DNA of 64,000 nt, from the NCBI GenBank assembly GCA_965243345.1, contig CBDEUR010000003.1:2914001-2978000 (forward strand), in the 5' to 3' direction. Positions within the stretch are counted from its first letter, which is position 1. Every line of letters begins with the position of its first letter. Of this stretch, positions 9,701 through 17,158 are shown piece after piece. Origin of the DNA: Bin52 sp965243345. GTDB lineage: Bacteria > Pseudomonadota > Alphaproteobacteria > Thalassobaculales > Thalassobaculaceae. Under the pieces are notes generated by a model. It was given only the letters and a program-made list of their open reading frames with translations, was not told the origin of the DNA and ran no database searches. The position numbers and the translations under genes are program-made.

Positions 9701-9975
9701 AGACCGGAACCGCCAATCTCGTTGTGTGGCCGGACCGGTTCGAACAGTTCCGGCGCACGGTCATTTCGGCACGGCTGCTCGGCGTCACCGGCACGGTGCA
9801 ACGCGAGGGACTGGTGGTCCATGTCATTGCCGATGGCCTCGATGACCTCACCGCGGAACTCGAGCGACTGACCGATGCGGCCGGCCCCGCCGCCGGGTCA
9901 ACGGCCCAGCCACTGCGGGTGCATCCACGCAGGATGCGGCCGGGTCTGCGGGTGACCAGCCGGGATTTCCACTGA
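6784..9975 (+). CDS. dnaE2: Error-prone DNA polymerase III alpha subunit DnaE2 (ImuC)
   Basis: A 1063-residue C-family polymerase, the catalytic part of the ImuB-DnaE2 mutasome that performs translesion synthesis. The N-terminal PHP domain opens YAELQMTSNFSFLRGASHP. The polymerase core includes LTVHDIVTFARQRGILCQGRGSAANS and the catalytic PDIDVDFEHERR near residue 375, then PRHLSQHVGGFVIT and FGNYGFPESHAASFALL. An OB-fold near the end contains GTANLVVWPDRFE. Length is normal for DnaE2 (about 1050-1100) and shorter than the replicative DnaE. It starts two bases after the imuB stop, so the two are translated from one mRNA under the same SOS-type promoter. Confidence 0.95.
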   Translation: MADYAELQMTSNFSFLRGASHPGELMETAAALRYQAAALADRNSLAGIVRAHEAARAAGIRLIVGARLDLEDGASLLCLPRTPAAYSRLTRLLTRGKRRAAKAACRLWRTDVRDCADDQILIVLPPPLHATLGFANELSDWSRMVPGAVYLAGSIRHDGADADRLADLALLARDCGTPLVATNDVLYHRPDRRPLQDVLTAVRLRCPVSRTGYRLHANAERYLKPPGELARLFRHHPDALARGLEIADRCRFSLDALRHDYPESPVAPGRTPQQELEARTRAGAADRYPGGVPQKVRRQNEHELTLVGRLGYAPYFLTVHDIVTFARQRGILCQGRGSAANSSICYCLGITAVDPDTSDLLFERFISEERNEPPDIDVDFEHERREEVIQHIYATYGRDHAALAATVIRYRLRSALRDVGKAMGLSPDVTSSLAGQIRNWDDRSGLRAQVRELGLDPADRTLQQVLVLARQLAGFPRHLSQHVGGFVITRGRLDELVPIENAAMPERTVIEWDKDDLEALGILKIDVLALGMLTCLRKGFDLVRRHHGRDLDLAGVPTDDPAVYDMLCAGDSLGVFQIESRAQMAMLPRLKPRCFYDLVIEVAIVRPGPIQGDMVHPYLRRRNGEEPVSFPSAELESVLGKTLGVPLFQEQAMRIAIVCAGFTPSQADRLRRAMATFRAPGNIGQFEEKMISGMVARGHDRRFAEQCFRQIRGFGNYGFPESHAASFALLAYISSWMKCHVPAAYAAALLNSQPMGFYAPAQIVGDAREHGVTVLPADVNRIGWDCDLEPDRPDRPALRLGLRLVRGLRQQDADTIVRHRGSGYRTPLELALRTGLDAPVLERLARGDAFGSMGLSRRDAFWAIRGIAAGSGGAPLPLFAATGLHPVGQEPDISLPPAPLGEEVVDDYEALRLSLKAHPLALLRGHLAAAGYRPCERLSTIEAGRRIRVSGLVLARQRPGTAQGVVFITLEDETGTANLVVWPDRFEQFRRTVISARLLGVTGTVQREGLVVHVIADGLDDLTAELERLTDAAGPAAGSTAQPLRVHPRRMRPGLRVTSRDFH

Positions 9976-10102
9976 AGGACCCCCGCCGATCCCTGTCGCG
10001 CGGGGTGCGGAGCGGGCACCGGGCCTCCCGCACCGGGCTGGAACACCGCGACCGCGGCCTGTAGCCTGCCGCGCCGGCAGGGACGGTGACGGAGACAGAT
10101 GG

Positions 10103-11422
10103 ATGCAGACCCGTCATGACCGGACGGAACCCCCGCCCCGCGGGTCAGCGCCGCAGCCGCCCACCTGGTACCACGCCAGCGCCCGGCCGTTCGCCGCCCT
10201 GGCCCCGCTCGGGGAGGCGGTTGATGCCGACGTCTGCGTTGTCGGCGGCGGCCTGACCGGTGTCTCGGCGGCACTGGCACTGGCCGAGCGCGGCTACCGG
10301 GTGGTGCTGCTCGAGGCCGGCCGGATCGGGAACGGGGCATCGGGCCGCAACGGCGGCCAGCTGGTCACCGGCTTCAGCTGCGACATGCGCGAACTCCGCC
10401 GCCACGCCGGACTGGCCGCTTCCCGCGACATGTGGGACATGGGGCTCGAGGCCATGGACCTGGTCCGTTCCAGGGTCGCGCGTCACGCGATCGACTGCGA
10501 CCTGCGGCGCGGCTACCTGTTCGCCGCCGGAACCCCGGGACAGCGTGCCGACCTCGCCGGGACGGCCGAGGACTGGGCGTCGGTGTACCGATACACGGGA
10601 CCCCGTCTGCTGGATCGTCCCGACCTCGCCCGGCTTGTCGGAAGCGACAGCTACGTCGCCGGCCTGGCCGATCCCGGAGGCGGCCAGATCCATCCCCTGG
10701 ACTACCTGCGAGGCCTCGCCGCCGCCGCGCGCCTGGCCGGGGCCGCGATGTTCGAGCACAGCCGGGTCCTGGCCGTGGAACGCGCGGGGGCACGCAGGTG
10801 CGTGCGCACCGCGCGGGCAGAGGTGCGAGCCCGGGTCGTCGTACTGGCGGGCAACGCCTATCTCGAGGGGCTGCACCCGCCGCTGCACGCCCGGCTGGCG
10901 CCGGTTGCAAGCCACGTCGCGGTCACGCCGCCACTGCCGGCAGAGACCCTTCGGCGCATCATGCCGGGCAATGTCGCGGTCTGCGACTGGGCGCCGGCAC
11001 CGGACTACTACCGGGTGACCGGGGACGGCCGGCTGCTGTTCGGGGCCGGGGCACGCTACCGTCCGGGAGACAACGGCGGCAGGGACCGCTTCCTGAAACG
11101 GCGGATCGCCCGGGTCTTCCCCTCGCTCGGCCCGGTACAGCTGGACTGCTCGTGGAGCGGACTGATCGGAGTGACCAGGACCCGGATCCCCGACATCGGC
11201 CGAAGCGGTCCCGACCTGTTCCACGCCCAGGGATTTTCCGGGCACGGGGTGGCGCTCACCGGGCTGGCCGGCACCCTCGTCGCCGAGGCGGTGGCGGGGA
11301 CCGCCGAGCGGTTCGATGTCTTCGCCGCACTCCGGCACCGGCCGTTTCCGGGCGGGGCGCTGCGGGGGCCGCTGCTGGCGTTGGCCATGAGCTGGTACCG
11401 GATCCGCAACCGGCTCGGCTGA
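10103..11422 (+). CDS. FAD-dependent amine/amino-acid oxidoreductase (DAO family, PuuB-like)
   Basis: A 439-residue flavoprotein of the DAO family. The FAD-binding Rossmann motif is DVCVVGGGLTGVSAALALAERG (near 37-58, glycine pattern GGGLTG), followed by ASGRNGGQL, which is typical of gamma-glutamylputrescine oxidase and related amine oxidases. A late GLIGVTRTRIPDIG and QGFSGHGVALTGLAG close the FAD domain. Expected reaction: oxidation of a secondary or primary amine to an imine with reduction of O2 or quinone. Substrate unknown; glutamylputrescine is possible, but no other puu genes are near. It runs toward the LLM gene at 11426, leaving only a three-base gap. Confidence 0.8.
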   Translation: MQTRHDRTEPPPRGSAPQPPTWYHASARPFAALAPLGEAVDADVCVVGGGLTGVSAALALAERGYRVVLLEAGRIGNGASGRNGGQLVTGFSCDMRELRRHAGLAASRDMWDMGLEAMDLVRSRVARHAIDCDLRRGYLFAAGTPGQRADLAGTAEDWASVYRYTGPRLLDRPDLARLVGSDSYVAGLADPGGGQIHPLDYLRGLAAAARLAGAAMFEHSRVLAVERAGARRCVRTARAEVRARVVVLAGNAYLEGLHPPLHARLAPVASHVAVTPPLPAETLRRIMPGNVAVCDWAPAPDYYRVTGDGRLLFGAGARYRPGDNGGRDRFLKRRIARVFPSLGPVQLDCSWSGLIGVTRTRIPDIGRSGPDLFHAQGFSGHGVALTGLAGTLVAEAVAGTAERFDVFAALRHRPFPGGALRGPLLALAMSWYRIRNRLG

Positions 11423-11425
11423 CCG

Positions 11426-12364
11426 TCACAGGCGGGGGACGACCTCGGCGGCAAACCGTTCCATTTCCCGCTTCTGGGCCTCGGCATCATCGCCCCGGTA
11501 GCGCACGATCACCGTTCCGATCCCGGCGTCGAGAATCATCCGCAGGTCGCCGAGGATCTCGTCGGGGGAACCGCTGCCGATGTCGCGGCCACCCCAGGGA
11601 CCCGGGCGCGCGTCACCGGGGGCGATGAAGATCTTGAAGACAAGATCGAGGCCGTCGGGATCGCGGCCCGCTTCGGCGGCAAGGCGACGCAACGTGGCCA
11701 GCCGCTCGGTCAGCATGGGCCGGTCGAGCGCCACGGCCAGCCACCCGTCACCGCTCCGGACCACCCGGCGCAGGGCCGGGTCCGACACGCCGCCCACCAG
11801 GATCGGCGGGTGCGGCCGCTGGACCGAACCCGGGTTCGAATGCACCGGATCGAATTGCGTGGTCTCGCCCCGGTAGGAAACCTCGCCCCCGGCACAGACG
11901 GCCTTGAACACCTCGAGCGCCTCGTCGGTCGCCCGGCCACGCCGTGCGTAGTCGGCCCCGAGCGCCTCGAATTCCTCCCTGAGCCAGCCGACACCGGCGC
12001 CGAGTGTCACCCTGCCGCCGGAAAACCTGTCGATCGTGACAAGCATGCGGGCGGTCAGCAGCGGGTTGCGGTACGGCATGATCAGGACCGCAGTGCCGAG
12101 CCGGACCCGGCGGGTAGCACCCGCCAGCACACCGAGGGTGGAAATCGGCTCGTACAGCGCCTCGGAGACCGGCGCCGGGAACCCGCCGTCGGGACTGTAG
12201 GGATAGCGCGAGGCGAACCGCACCGGCATGGCAACGTGATCGGCGAGCCAGATCGACCCGAAGCCGGTGTCTTCGGCAAAACGCGCGAGATCGATGATGG
12301 TGCCGGGCTCGGCCAGTCTGCCGTAGATCCCGACATCGAGGCCGAACCGTTCCAGCCCGGCCAT
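11426..12364 (-). CDS. LLM-class F420/flavin-dependent oxidoreductase
   Basis: A 312-residue luciferase-like oxidoreductase. It shows GLDVGIYGRLAEPGTIIDLARFAEDTGFGSIWLADH in pieces at the N-terminus, VRLGTAVLIMPYRNPLLTA and RVTLGAGVGWLREEFEALG around residues 90-130, and HPPILVGGVSDPALRRV near 190. These are the hallmarks of the F420-dependent TIGR03619-like branch. It is the last gene of a four-gene operon; its ATG (12364) overlaps the stop of the FAH-family gene as TGATG, so translation is probably coupled. An extra GTG lies directly upstream at 12367. A role in oxidising an intermediate of the same pathway is inferred. Confidence 0.8.
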   Translation of the reverse strand: MAGLERFGLDVGIYGRLAEPGTIIDLARFAEDTGFGSIWLADHVAMPVRFASRYPYSPDGGFPAPVSEALYEPISTLGVLAGATRRVRLGTAVLIMPYRNPLLTARMLVTIDRFSGGRVTLGAGVGWLREEFEALGADYARRGRATDEALEVFKAVCAGGEVSYRGETTQFDPVHSNPGSVQRPHPPILVGGVSDPALRRVVRSGDGWLAVALDRPMLTERLATLRRLAAEAGRDPDGLDLVFKIFIAPGDARPGPWGGRDIGSGSPDEILGDLRMILDAGIGTVIVRYRGDDAEAQKREMERFAAEVVPRL

Positions 12365-13299
12365 CACCCGTTCCCCGGCGCGTACTTCCCGGTCAGCTGC
12401 GGGGTTGGGGTGGCATGCCCCTGGTTGGCCCTGTCAAGCCTGGTTTCCCGCGCCCAGGTCCGCCCGAGCGCATCGCTGACAGAGATCTCGAGCGTGCCGA
12501 TCCGGGCGATCTGGAGCCGGATCCGGTCGCCATCCTGGAAAGCGCTGAGACCGCGGTGGTTGGTCCCCGTGGCCACGAGGTCGCCGGGTTCGAGCACGTG
12601 GATCGAGCTCAGCCAGGCGATGACCTCCGGGATCCTGTGGGCCATGTCGCTGGTGTTGAAGTCCTGCTTGAGTTCGTCGTTCACCCACAGCCGGACGTCC
12701 AGGTCCTGGGGGTCATCGATCTCGTCGGCGGTGACGATCCAGGGTCCGATCGGCGCGAAGGTCGCGCGTGACTTGACCTGGAAGAACACGTTGCGGTCCG
12801 GCGGGAGGCCACGGGCCGACCCGTCGATGAAGTTGGTGTAGCCGAACACGTACGACATCGCGTCGGCTTCCGGTACCTGCCAGGCCCGCCTGCCGATCAC
12901 CAGCGCCAGTTCGGCCTCGCCTTCGAAGATGGTTGCCGGGACGTCCGGCAGGACCATGGTATCTCCGGGACCGATGATTGCGCCCGGCGTCTTGTGGAAG
13001 CCGTTGCGGGGCGGCTTCTCCGACAGGGTTCCGTCCTCCATGTAGTTGACCGCCATGCAGTCGATGGCCCCGGGACGCGGCAGCGGCGGCCGGAGCCGGA
13101 CCTGGTCGAGCGGGACCGCCTCACCGTCCGCGGCGCGGGCCTCGAGCCGGTCCCGGTAGGCCTCGAAGCGGGCGATCAGCCCGTTCATCAGGTCGCCGGG
13201 CCCGGTGTGCGGGATGTCGCGAACGATGTCGGACACGTCGACGACGCCGCGCCCGGTCACCACGGAAGGGACAAATTCATCGCAAAAGGCCAGCTTCAT
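12364..13299 (-). CDS. Fumarylacetoacetate hydrolase family protein
   Basis: A 311-residue FAH-family enzyme; the family hydrolyses or isomerises 2,4-dioxo or 2-oxo-ene carboxylic acids with a divalent metal. The metal ligands sit in FEGEAELALVIGRRA (two glutamates) and in the later NFIDGSARGLPPDRN (aspartate). The family ending ATGTNHRGLSAFQDGDRIRLQI is present. The start at 13299 has a strong GGAGGAAA and overlaps the stop of the Ldh gene by ATGA. Third gene of the operon that starts at 16108. The reaction could be that of an acylpyruvate hydrolase, ureidoglycolate lyase or 2-keto-3-deoxy-acid dehydratase; the sequence alone does not decide. Confidence 0.85.
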   Translation of the reverse strand: MKLAFCDEFVPSVVTGRGVVDVSDIVRDIPHTGPGDLMNGLIARFEAYRDRLEARAADGEAVPLDQVRLRPPLPRPGAIDCMAVNYMEDGTLSEKPPRNGFHKTPGAIIGPGDTMVLPDVPATIFEGEAELALVIGRRAWQVPEADAMSYVFGYTNFIDGSARGLPPDRNVFFQVKSRATFAPIGPWIVTADEIDDPQDLDVRLWVNDELKQDFNTSDMAHRIPEVIAWLSSIHVLEPGDLVATGTNHRGLSAFQDGDRIRLQIARIGTLEISVSDALGRTWARETRLDRANQGHATPTPQLTGKYAPGNG

Positions 13300-14426
13300 C
13301 GGTTTCCTCCCTGGAGTGCGGGGGCATCTCGACGCCCGTCGAGCAGATACGGCACACCGGCCGCCCCGGCAAGCCGGCGCACGATGTCGCACAGGGCGTC
13401 GGGGAGCGGGATGCCTTCACGGAGCCTGTTCTCGCGGGTCATGCGTTCGGGTTCCCCGGCCACCAGGACAGGCAGGTCGGGGTCCGAGGGTCGAGAGGCC
13501 TTCAGCGTGTCGATCACGTCGTCGACATCGGCAAGGAACTCGTCCGCCGGTCGGAATGCTTCCGGGTTGATCACCTGGAACCAGTGACCGAGCCGGTCCG
13601 GGTCCTCGCGCTTCTGGGTCCGGACCCGGACCGGCGAGAAGGACGCGCCCGGGAGCGTGCCCCCGAGAAGGTGCGAGAACAGCGCCAGCCCGTACCCCTT
13701 GTGGCCGCCGAGGACCTCGCCTGCACCGCCGATCGGGTTGAGGCCGCCGCCCGAACGCCGGGTGAAGATCTCCAGCGCCTCGCCGGCGTCGCGGACCGGA
13801 CGGCCGTCACCGTCCGTCACCCAGCCCTCGGGCAGTTCGAGACCGCGCAGGTGGCGGACGCGGACGCGGTTGACGGCGGCCACGGTGGTCGCGAAGTCGA
13901 GCACCAGCGGCGGGTGGCGCCCGGCCGGAGCCGCGAGTGCAAACGGGTTGGTACCCAGCACCGGTTCGAGACCGCGGGTGGGGACCATGGTAATGCTCCG
14001 GCTCGAGGTGGTGACCAGGCCGATCATCCCCGCCTGCGCCGCCAGCTCGGCATAGTGGCCCGCCGCCCCGAAATGATGCGAGTTCACCACGCACACCATG
14101 GCGATGTCGCACGACTTTGCCTTCTCGATGGCGCGAGTCATCGCCTCGACCGATACCGGGTGGCCGAGCCCGTGCCCGGCATCGAGCAGGGCGCTGGCCG
14201 GCCGGTCGCGCAGCAGCTTCGGACGCGCGCGCACGTTGAGCGCGCCGCGCCGGAATGTCTCGTCGTACTGGCGCAACATGTTGATGCCGTGGGAATCCAC
14301 ACCCCTCAGGTCGGTCTCGACCATCACGCCCGCGGTGGTCTCGGCGAGGTCCCGCGGCATGCCCCAGGCCGTCAGGACCGTGAGGATCTGGCGATGGACC
14401 AGTTCGGCCGGAACCCGCACGGTCAC
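13296..14426 (-). CDS. Ldh/malate-dehydrogenase-like family NAD(P)-dependent oxidoreductase
   Basis: A 376-residue member of the type-2 malate/L-lactate dehydrogenase family, which oxidises small 2-hydroxy acids such as malate, sulfolactate or ureidoglycolate. Family signatures: DLRGVDSHGINML near residues 38-50, CVVNSHHFGAAGHYAELAAQAGMIGL near 105-130, VLGTNPFALAAP near 160, and GGHKGYGLALFSHLLGG near 240. The start is GTG at 14426, which overlaps the stop of the ThDP-enzyme gene by GTGA; a longer in-frame extension to 15437 is only an antisense-phase artefact. Second gene of a four-gene operon. Substrate unknown. Confidence 0.85.
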   Translation of the reverse strand: MTVRVPAELVHRQILTVLTAWGMPRDLAETTAGVMVETDLRGVDSHGINMLRQYDETFRRGALNVRARPKLLRDRPASALLDAGHGLGHPVSVEAMTRAIEKAKSCDIAMVCVVNSHHFGAAGHYAELAAQAGMIGLVTTSSRSITMVPTRGLEPVLGTNPFALAAPAGRHPPLVLDFATTVAAVNRVRVRHLRGLELPEGWVTDGDGRPVRDAGEALEIFTRRSGGGLNPIGGAGEVLGGHKGYGLALFSHLLGGTLPGASFSPVRVRTQKREDPDRLGHWFQVINPEAFRPADEFLADVDDVIDTLKASRPSDPDLPVLVAGEPERMTRENRLREGIPLPDALCDIVRRLAGAAGVPYLLDGRRDAPALQGGNR

Positions 14427-16108
14427 GGCAGCACCTCGCCGCCCTCGTAGCGCCGCCACGCGTTCATCTGCAGCTGCGAGGTGTGGCAGTGGACCACCAC
14501 CGGCCGGGTCCGCACCGCGAAGGCCGATGCGATCACATCCTCGACCTCGTCCTCGCTGCGGATCGTGAACCCTTCCGCGCCGAAGCTCCTGCCCCAGTCC
14601 GCGAAATCCGGATTGGTCAGCCGCGTCCCCTCGAGGATCGGCCGGTCGGGATAGCGCGTCAGCCCGTGCATCGCGATGGTGCCGTAGACCGAGTTGTCCG
14701 CGATGATCATGACCGGGTTGACGCCGTACTGGCGGGCGGTGGCGATCTCGTTGCCCATCATCAGGGCACCCCCGTCCCCGATGAAGCAGACCTGCTGGGT
14801 TCCCGGGCGACGCAGGCCGGCGGCAACCGCCATCGGCATGCCCGAGCCCATGGCGCCGACCACCGAGGCGAGGAACACGTGGCGCTGGCCGAATCCGATA
14901 TGCCGGTGCACGAAGCTCCCGAAGTTGCCGGCGTCGGTGGTCACCGTTGCGTCCGGCTCGAGGTGACGCTCGACGGCACAGACCACGGCCGCGAAGTTCA
15001 CGCCGTCCTCGGCGCTCTCCCATTCCGGAGCCAGCAGCCGGCGATGCAGGCCGTTCAGTCCGGCAATCCATTCCGCCCGTCCGGCAGGCGCCTGCGGCGG
15101 CGCCTGCGCAAGCAGGCCGCGCACGACCTCGTGCGGGCTCGCGGGAATGCCGAGATCGGGTCGCCACACGCGGCCGACCTCGTCTGCATCCGGCCAGACG
15201 TGCACCAGCGGCACCTGCGGCGCCGGGGCCGCCGGAAAGCTGTAGGACTGGCTGACGGTGTCGGTCAGCCGTTCGCCCAGTGCCACCAGCAGGTCGGCCC
15301 GCTTCATCTCGGCGATCAGGACAGGCGGAACGCGGATGCCCATGTACCCCCCGAAGTTCGGGTGGCGTGCATCGAACAGCTGCGGACGGCGATGGGTCGG
15401 GCTGATCGGCAGCGACCAGCGTTCCGCAAGGCTGCACAGGTCCGCAAGGGCCCGGGGGTCGCGGACCGCATCGGCGAGCATCGCGCCTCCCACCAGCACC
15501 AGCGGTCTCTCGGCTTCGGCCAGCATCCCGACCAGCCGATCGAGGTCGCCGGCACGGGGCCCCGGAGTGACCGCGGGCCGGGGCAGATCCACCGGCGCCG
15601 CGGTGACGGCGTCGAAAAGGTCTTCCGGCAGGACCACGGCGACCGGACCGGGCGTGCCGCTCTCGGCCATGTGGAATGCCCGTGCCAGGGCCTCCGACGC
15701 CGTGTCGGGCTCATTGACCTCGATCACCAGCTTGGTGATGTCGGCCAGCAGCAGCGAGTAGTTCTGTTCCTGCAGCGCCTGGCGGCCGAACTCGGCGCGC
15801 TCGACCTGGCCGATCAGCATCACCAGCGCGGTGGCATCATGGTAGGCGGAGTGAACCGCGACCAGGCCGTTGGCGAGCCCGGGACCGCGGCTGACCACCG
15901 CAACGCCCGCCCGGTCACGCAGCCGTCCGTCCGCCGCCGCCATGAAGGCGGCGCCGGCCTCGTGCCGGCACACCACGATGCGCACGGTGTTGCGCGCAAC
16001 CAGCACGCTTGTGAGGCCGACGTAGCTCTCGCCGGGTACACAGAAGATCTGGTCGACGCCATGCGCCTCGAGGCTGTCGGCGAGCAGCCGGGCTACGGTT
16101 CGTGTCAT
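14423..16108 (-). CDS. Thiamine-diphosphate-dependent enzyme, acetolactate synthase/benzoylformate decarboxylase-like
   Basis: A 561-residue three-domain ThDP enzyme. The cofactor-activating glutamate is in VVCRHEAGAAFMAAADG (near 50). The central domain carries RPLVLVGGAML. The C-terminal ThDP/Mg site is GDGGALMMGNEIATARQYGVNPVMIIADN in pieces near 460-490 (GDG plus the downstream Asn). These enzymes carry out decarboxylation or carboligation of 2-oxo acids. It is not the biosynthetic IlvB: no IlvH neighbour, and the start MTRTVARLLADSLEAHGVDQIFCVPG resembles catabolic homologues. ATG 16108 has GGAG upstream. It heads the operon 16108-11426 with Ldh, FAH and LLM enzymes, a likely pathway for a 2-oxo or 2-hydroxy acid. 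Confidence 0.85.
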   Translation of the reverse strand: MTRTVARLLADSLEAHGVDQIFCVPGESYVGLTSVLVARNTVRIVVCRHEAGAAFMAAADGRLRDRAGVAVVSRGPGLANGLVAVHSAYHDATALVMLIGQVERAEFGRQALQEQNYSLLLADITKLVIEVNEPDTASEALARAFHMAESGTPGPVAVVLPEDLFDAVTAAPVDLPRPAVTPGPRAGDLDRLVGMLAEAERPLVLVGGAMLADAVRDPRALADLCSLAERWSLPISPTHRRPQLFDARHPNFGGYMGIRVPPVLIAEMKRADLLVALGERLTDTVSQSYSFPAAPAPQVPLVHVWPDADEVGRVWRPDLGIPASPHEVVRGLLAQAPPQAPAGRAEWIAGLNGLHRRLLAPEWESAEDGVNFAAVVCAVERHLEPDATVTTDAGNFGSFVHRHIGFGQRHVFLASVVGAMGSGMPMAVAAGLRRPGTQQVCFIGDGGALMMGNEIATARQYGVNPVMIIADNSVYGTIAMHGLTRYPDRPILEGTRLTNPDFADWGRSFGAEGFTIRSEDEVEDVIASAFAVRTRPVVVHCHTSQLQMNAWRRYEGGEVLP

Positions 16109-16227
16109 CGCGGTCTCCGGGTCGGGAACATGCGGCTTGTCGACGGCGTCATAGCACCGCCAGCCTTCCGCACCCATCGCAAGGGTGATGGTGCCGGCGC
16201 GCGAGGCGCGCACGCAGGCACCGGGCT

Positions 16228-16236
16228 TGGTATAGT
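16228..16236 (+). promoter_or_regulatory. Extended -10 promoter of the LLM gene at 16276
   Basis: TGG-TATAGT is an extended -10 (TGn followed by five of six bases of TATAAT). No -35 is recognisable at 16-18 bases. The start point would be near 16243, 33 bases before the ATG. Confidence 0.4.
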
Positions 16237-16275
16237 ACGTGCGCGCCACACTAGCCGAGAAACTGGGGACGGTTC

Positions 16276-17112
16276 ATGGATATCGGTGTTTTCATCTTCG
16301 ACACGGACTACAGCATCAGGGCGGACGAGCTTGCCCGGGAACTCGAGGACCGGGGCTTCGAGTCCCTGTTCGTGCCGGAACATACCCACATTCCGACCAG
16401 CCGGAAGTCGCCGTTCCCGGGAGGCGGCCAGCTTCCAAAGCAGTACTCCCACACTCTCGACCCGTTCGTGACCCTGTCCTGGGCGGCGGCAGTGACCAGC
16501 AGGCTCCGGATCGGGACCGGGATCTGCCTGGTGCCGCAGCGCGACCCGATCGTGACCGCAAAGTCGATCGCCAGCCTCGACATGATGTCGAACGGGCGAT
16601 TCGTCTTCGGCATGGGCGGCGGCTGGAACGTCGAGGAGATGGAAGACCACGGCGCGACCTACCGGACCCGGTTCGCGATGCTGCGTGAACACGTGCTGGC
16701 GATGAAGGCGTTGTGGGCCGAGGAGGAGGCCTCCTTCAGCGGCGAGCACGTGTCCTTCGAGCCGACCTGGTCCTGGCCCAAGCCGGCGCAGCAGCCGCAC
16801 CCGCCGCTGCTGCTCGGCGGCGAGAGCGACTACACGCTGCGCCGCGTGGTCGAGTACTGCGACGGCTGGTTTCCGCGCGGCCGGGGCGGCTTCGACCCGG
16901 CGGTGTCGATGGACCGGCTCCGGCGCACCGCCGACGCCGCCGGTCGGGACATGGCAAGCCTGACGGTCAGCGTGTTCGGAGCACCGGCCGATGCCCAGAC
17001 ACTCGAGAACTACGCACAGGCCGGGATCGACCGCGCCATCCTTCCGCTGCCGTCGGAAGGGCGCGACCAGGTACTGGCGCTGCTGGACCGGTACGGTCCG
17101 CTGCTCGGGTGA
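16276..17112 (+). CDS. LLM-class F420-dependent oxidoreductase
   Basis: A 278-residue luciferase-like oxidoreductase of the F420-dependent Rv2161c type. Signatures: DIGVFIFDTDYSIRADELA at the start, ESLFVPEHTHIP near 33-45, RLRIGTGICLVPQRDPIVTAKS near 75-97, MGGGWNVEEMEDHG near 114-127 and QPHPPLLLGGESDYTLRRV near 175-193. The substrate is unknown; in related alphaproteobacteria F420 production should be checked, otherwise FMN is the cofactor. It is divergent from the ThDP operon across a 167-base gap with an extended -10 and may serve the same pathway. Pyruvate kinase follows 46 bases downstream. Confidence 0.8.
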   Translation: MDIGVFIFDTDYSIRADELARELEDRGFESLFVPEHTHIPTSRKSPFPGGGQLPKQYSHTLDPFVTLSWAAAVTSRLRIGTGICLVPQRDPIVTAKSIASLDMMSNGRFVFGMGGGWNVEEMEDHGATYRTRFAMLREHVLAMKALWAEEEASFSGEHVSFEPTWSWPKPAQQPHPPLLLGGESDYTLRRVVEYCDGWFPRGRGGFDPAVSMDRLRRTADAAGRDMASLTVSVFGAPADAQTLENYAQAGIDRAILPLPSEGRDQVLALLDRYGPLLG

Positions 17113-17158
17113 GCCCGGTTGACATACGGCTGACACACTCGCGGGGTCTTCTGCTGTC

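Noticed and set aside
17119..17158. TTGACA as the pyk promoter
   Set aside because: The -35 is perfect, but no -10-like hexamer occurs at 16-18 bases; the match may be chance.
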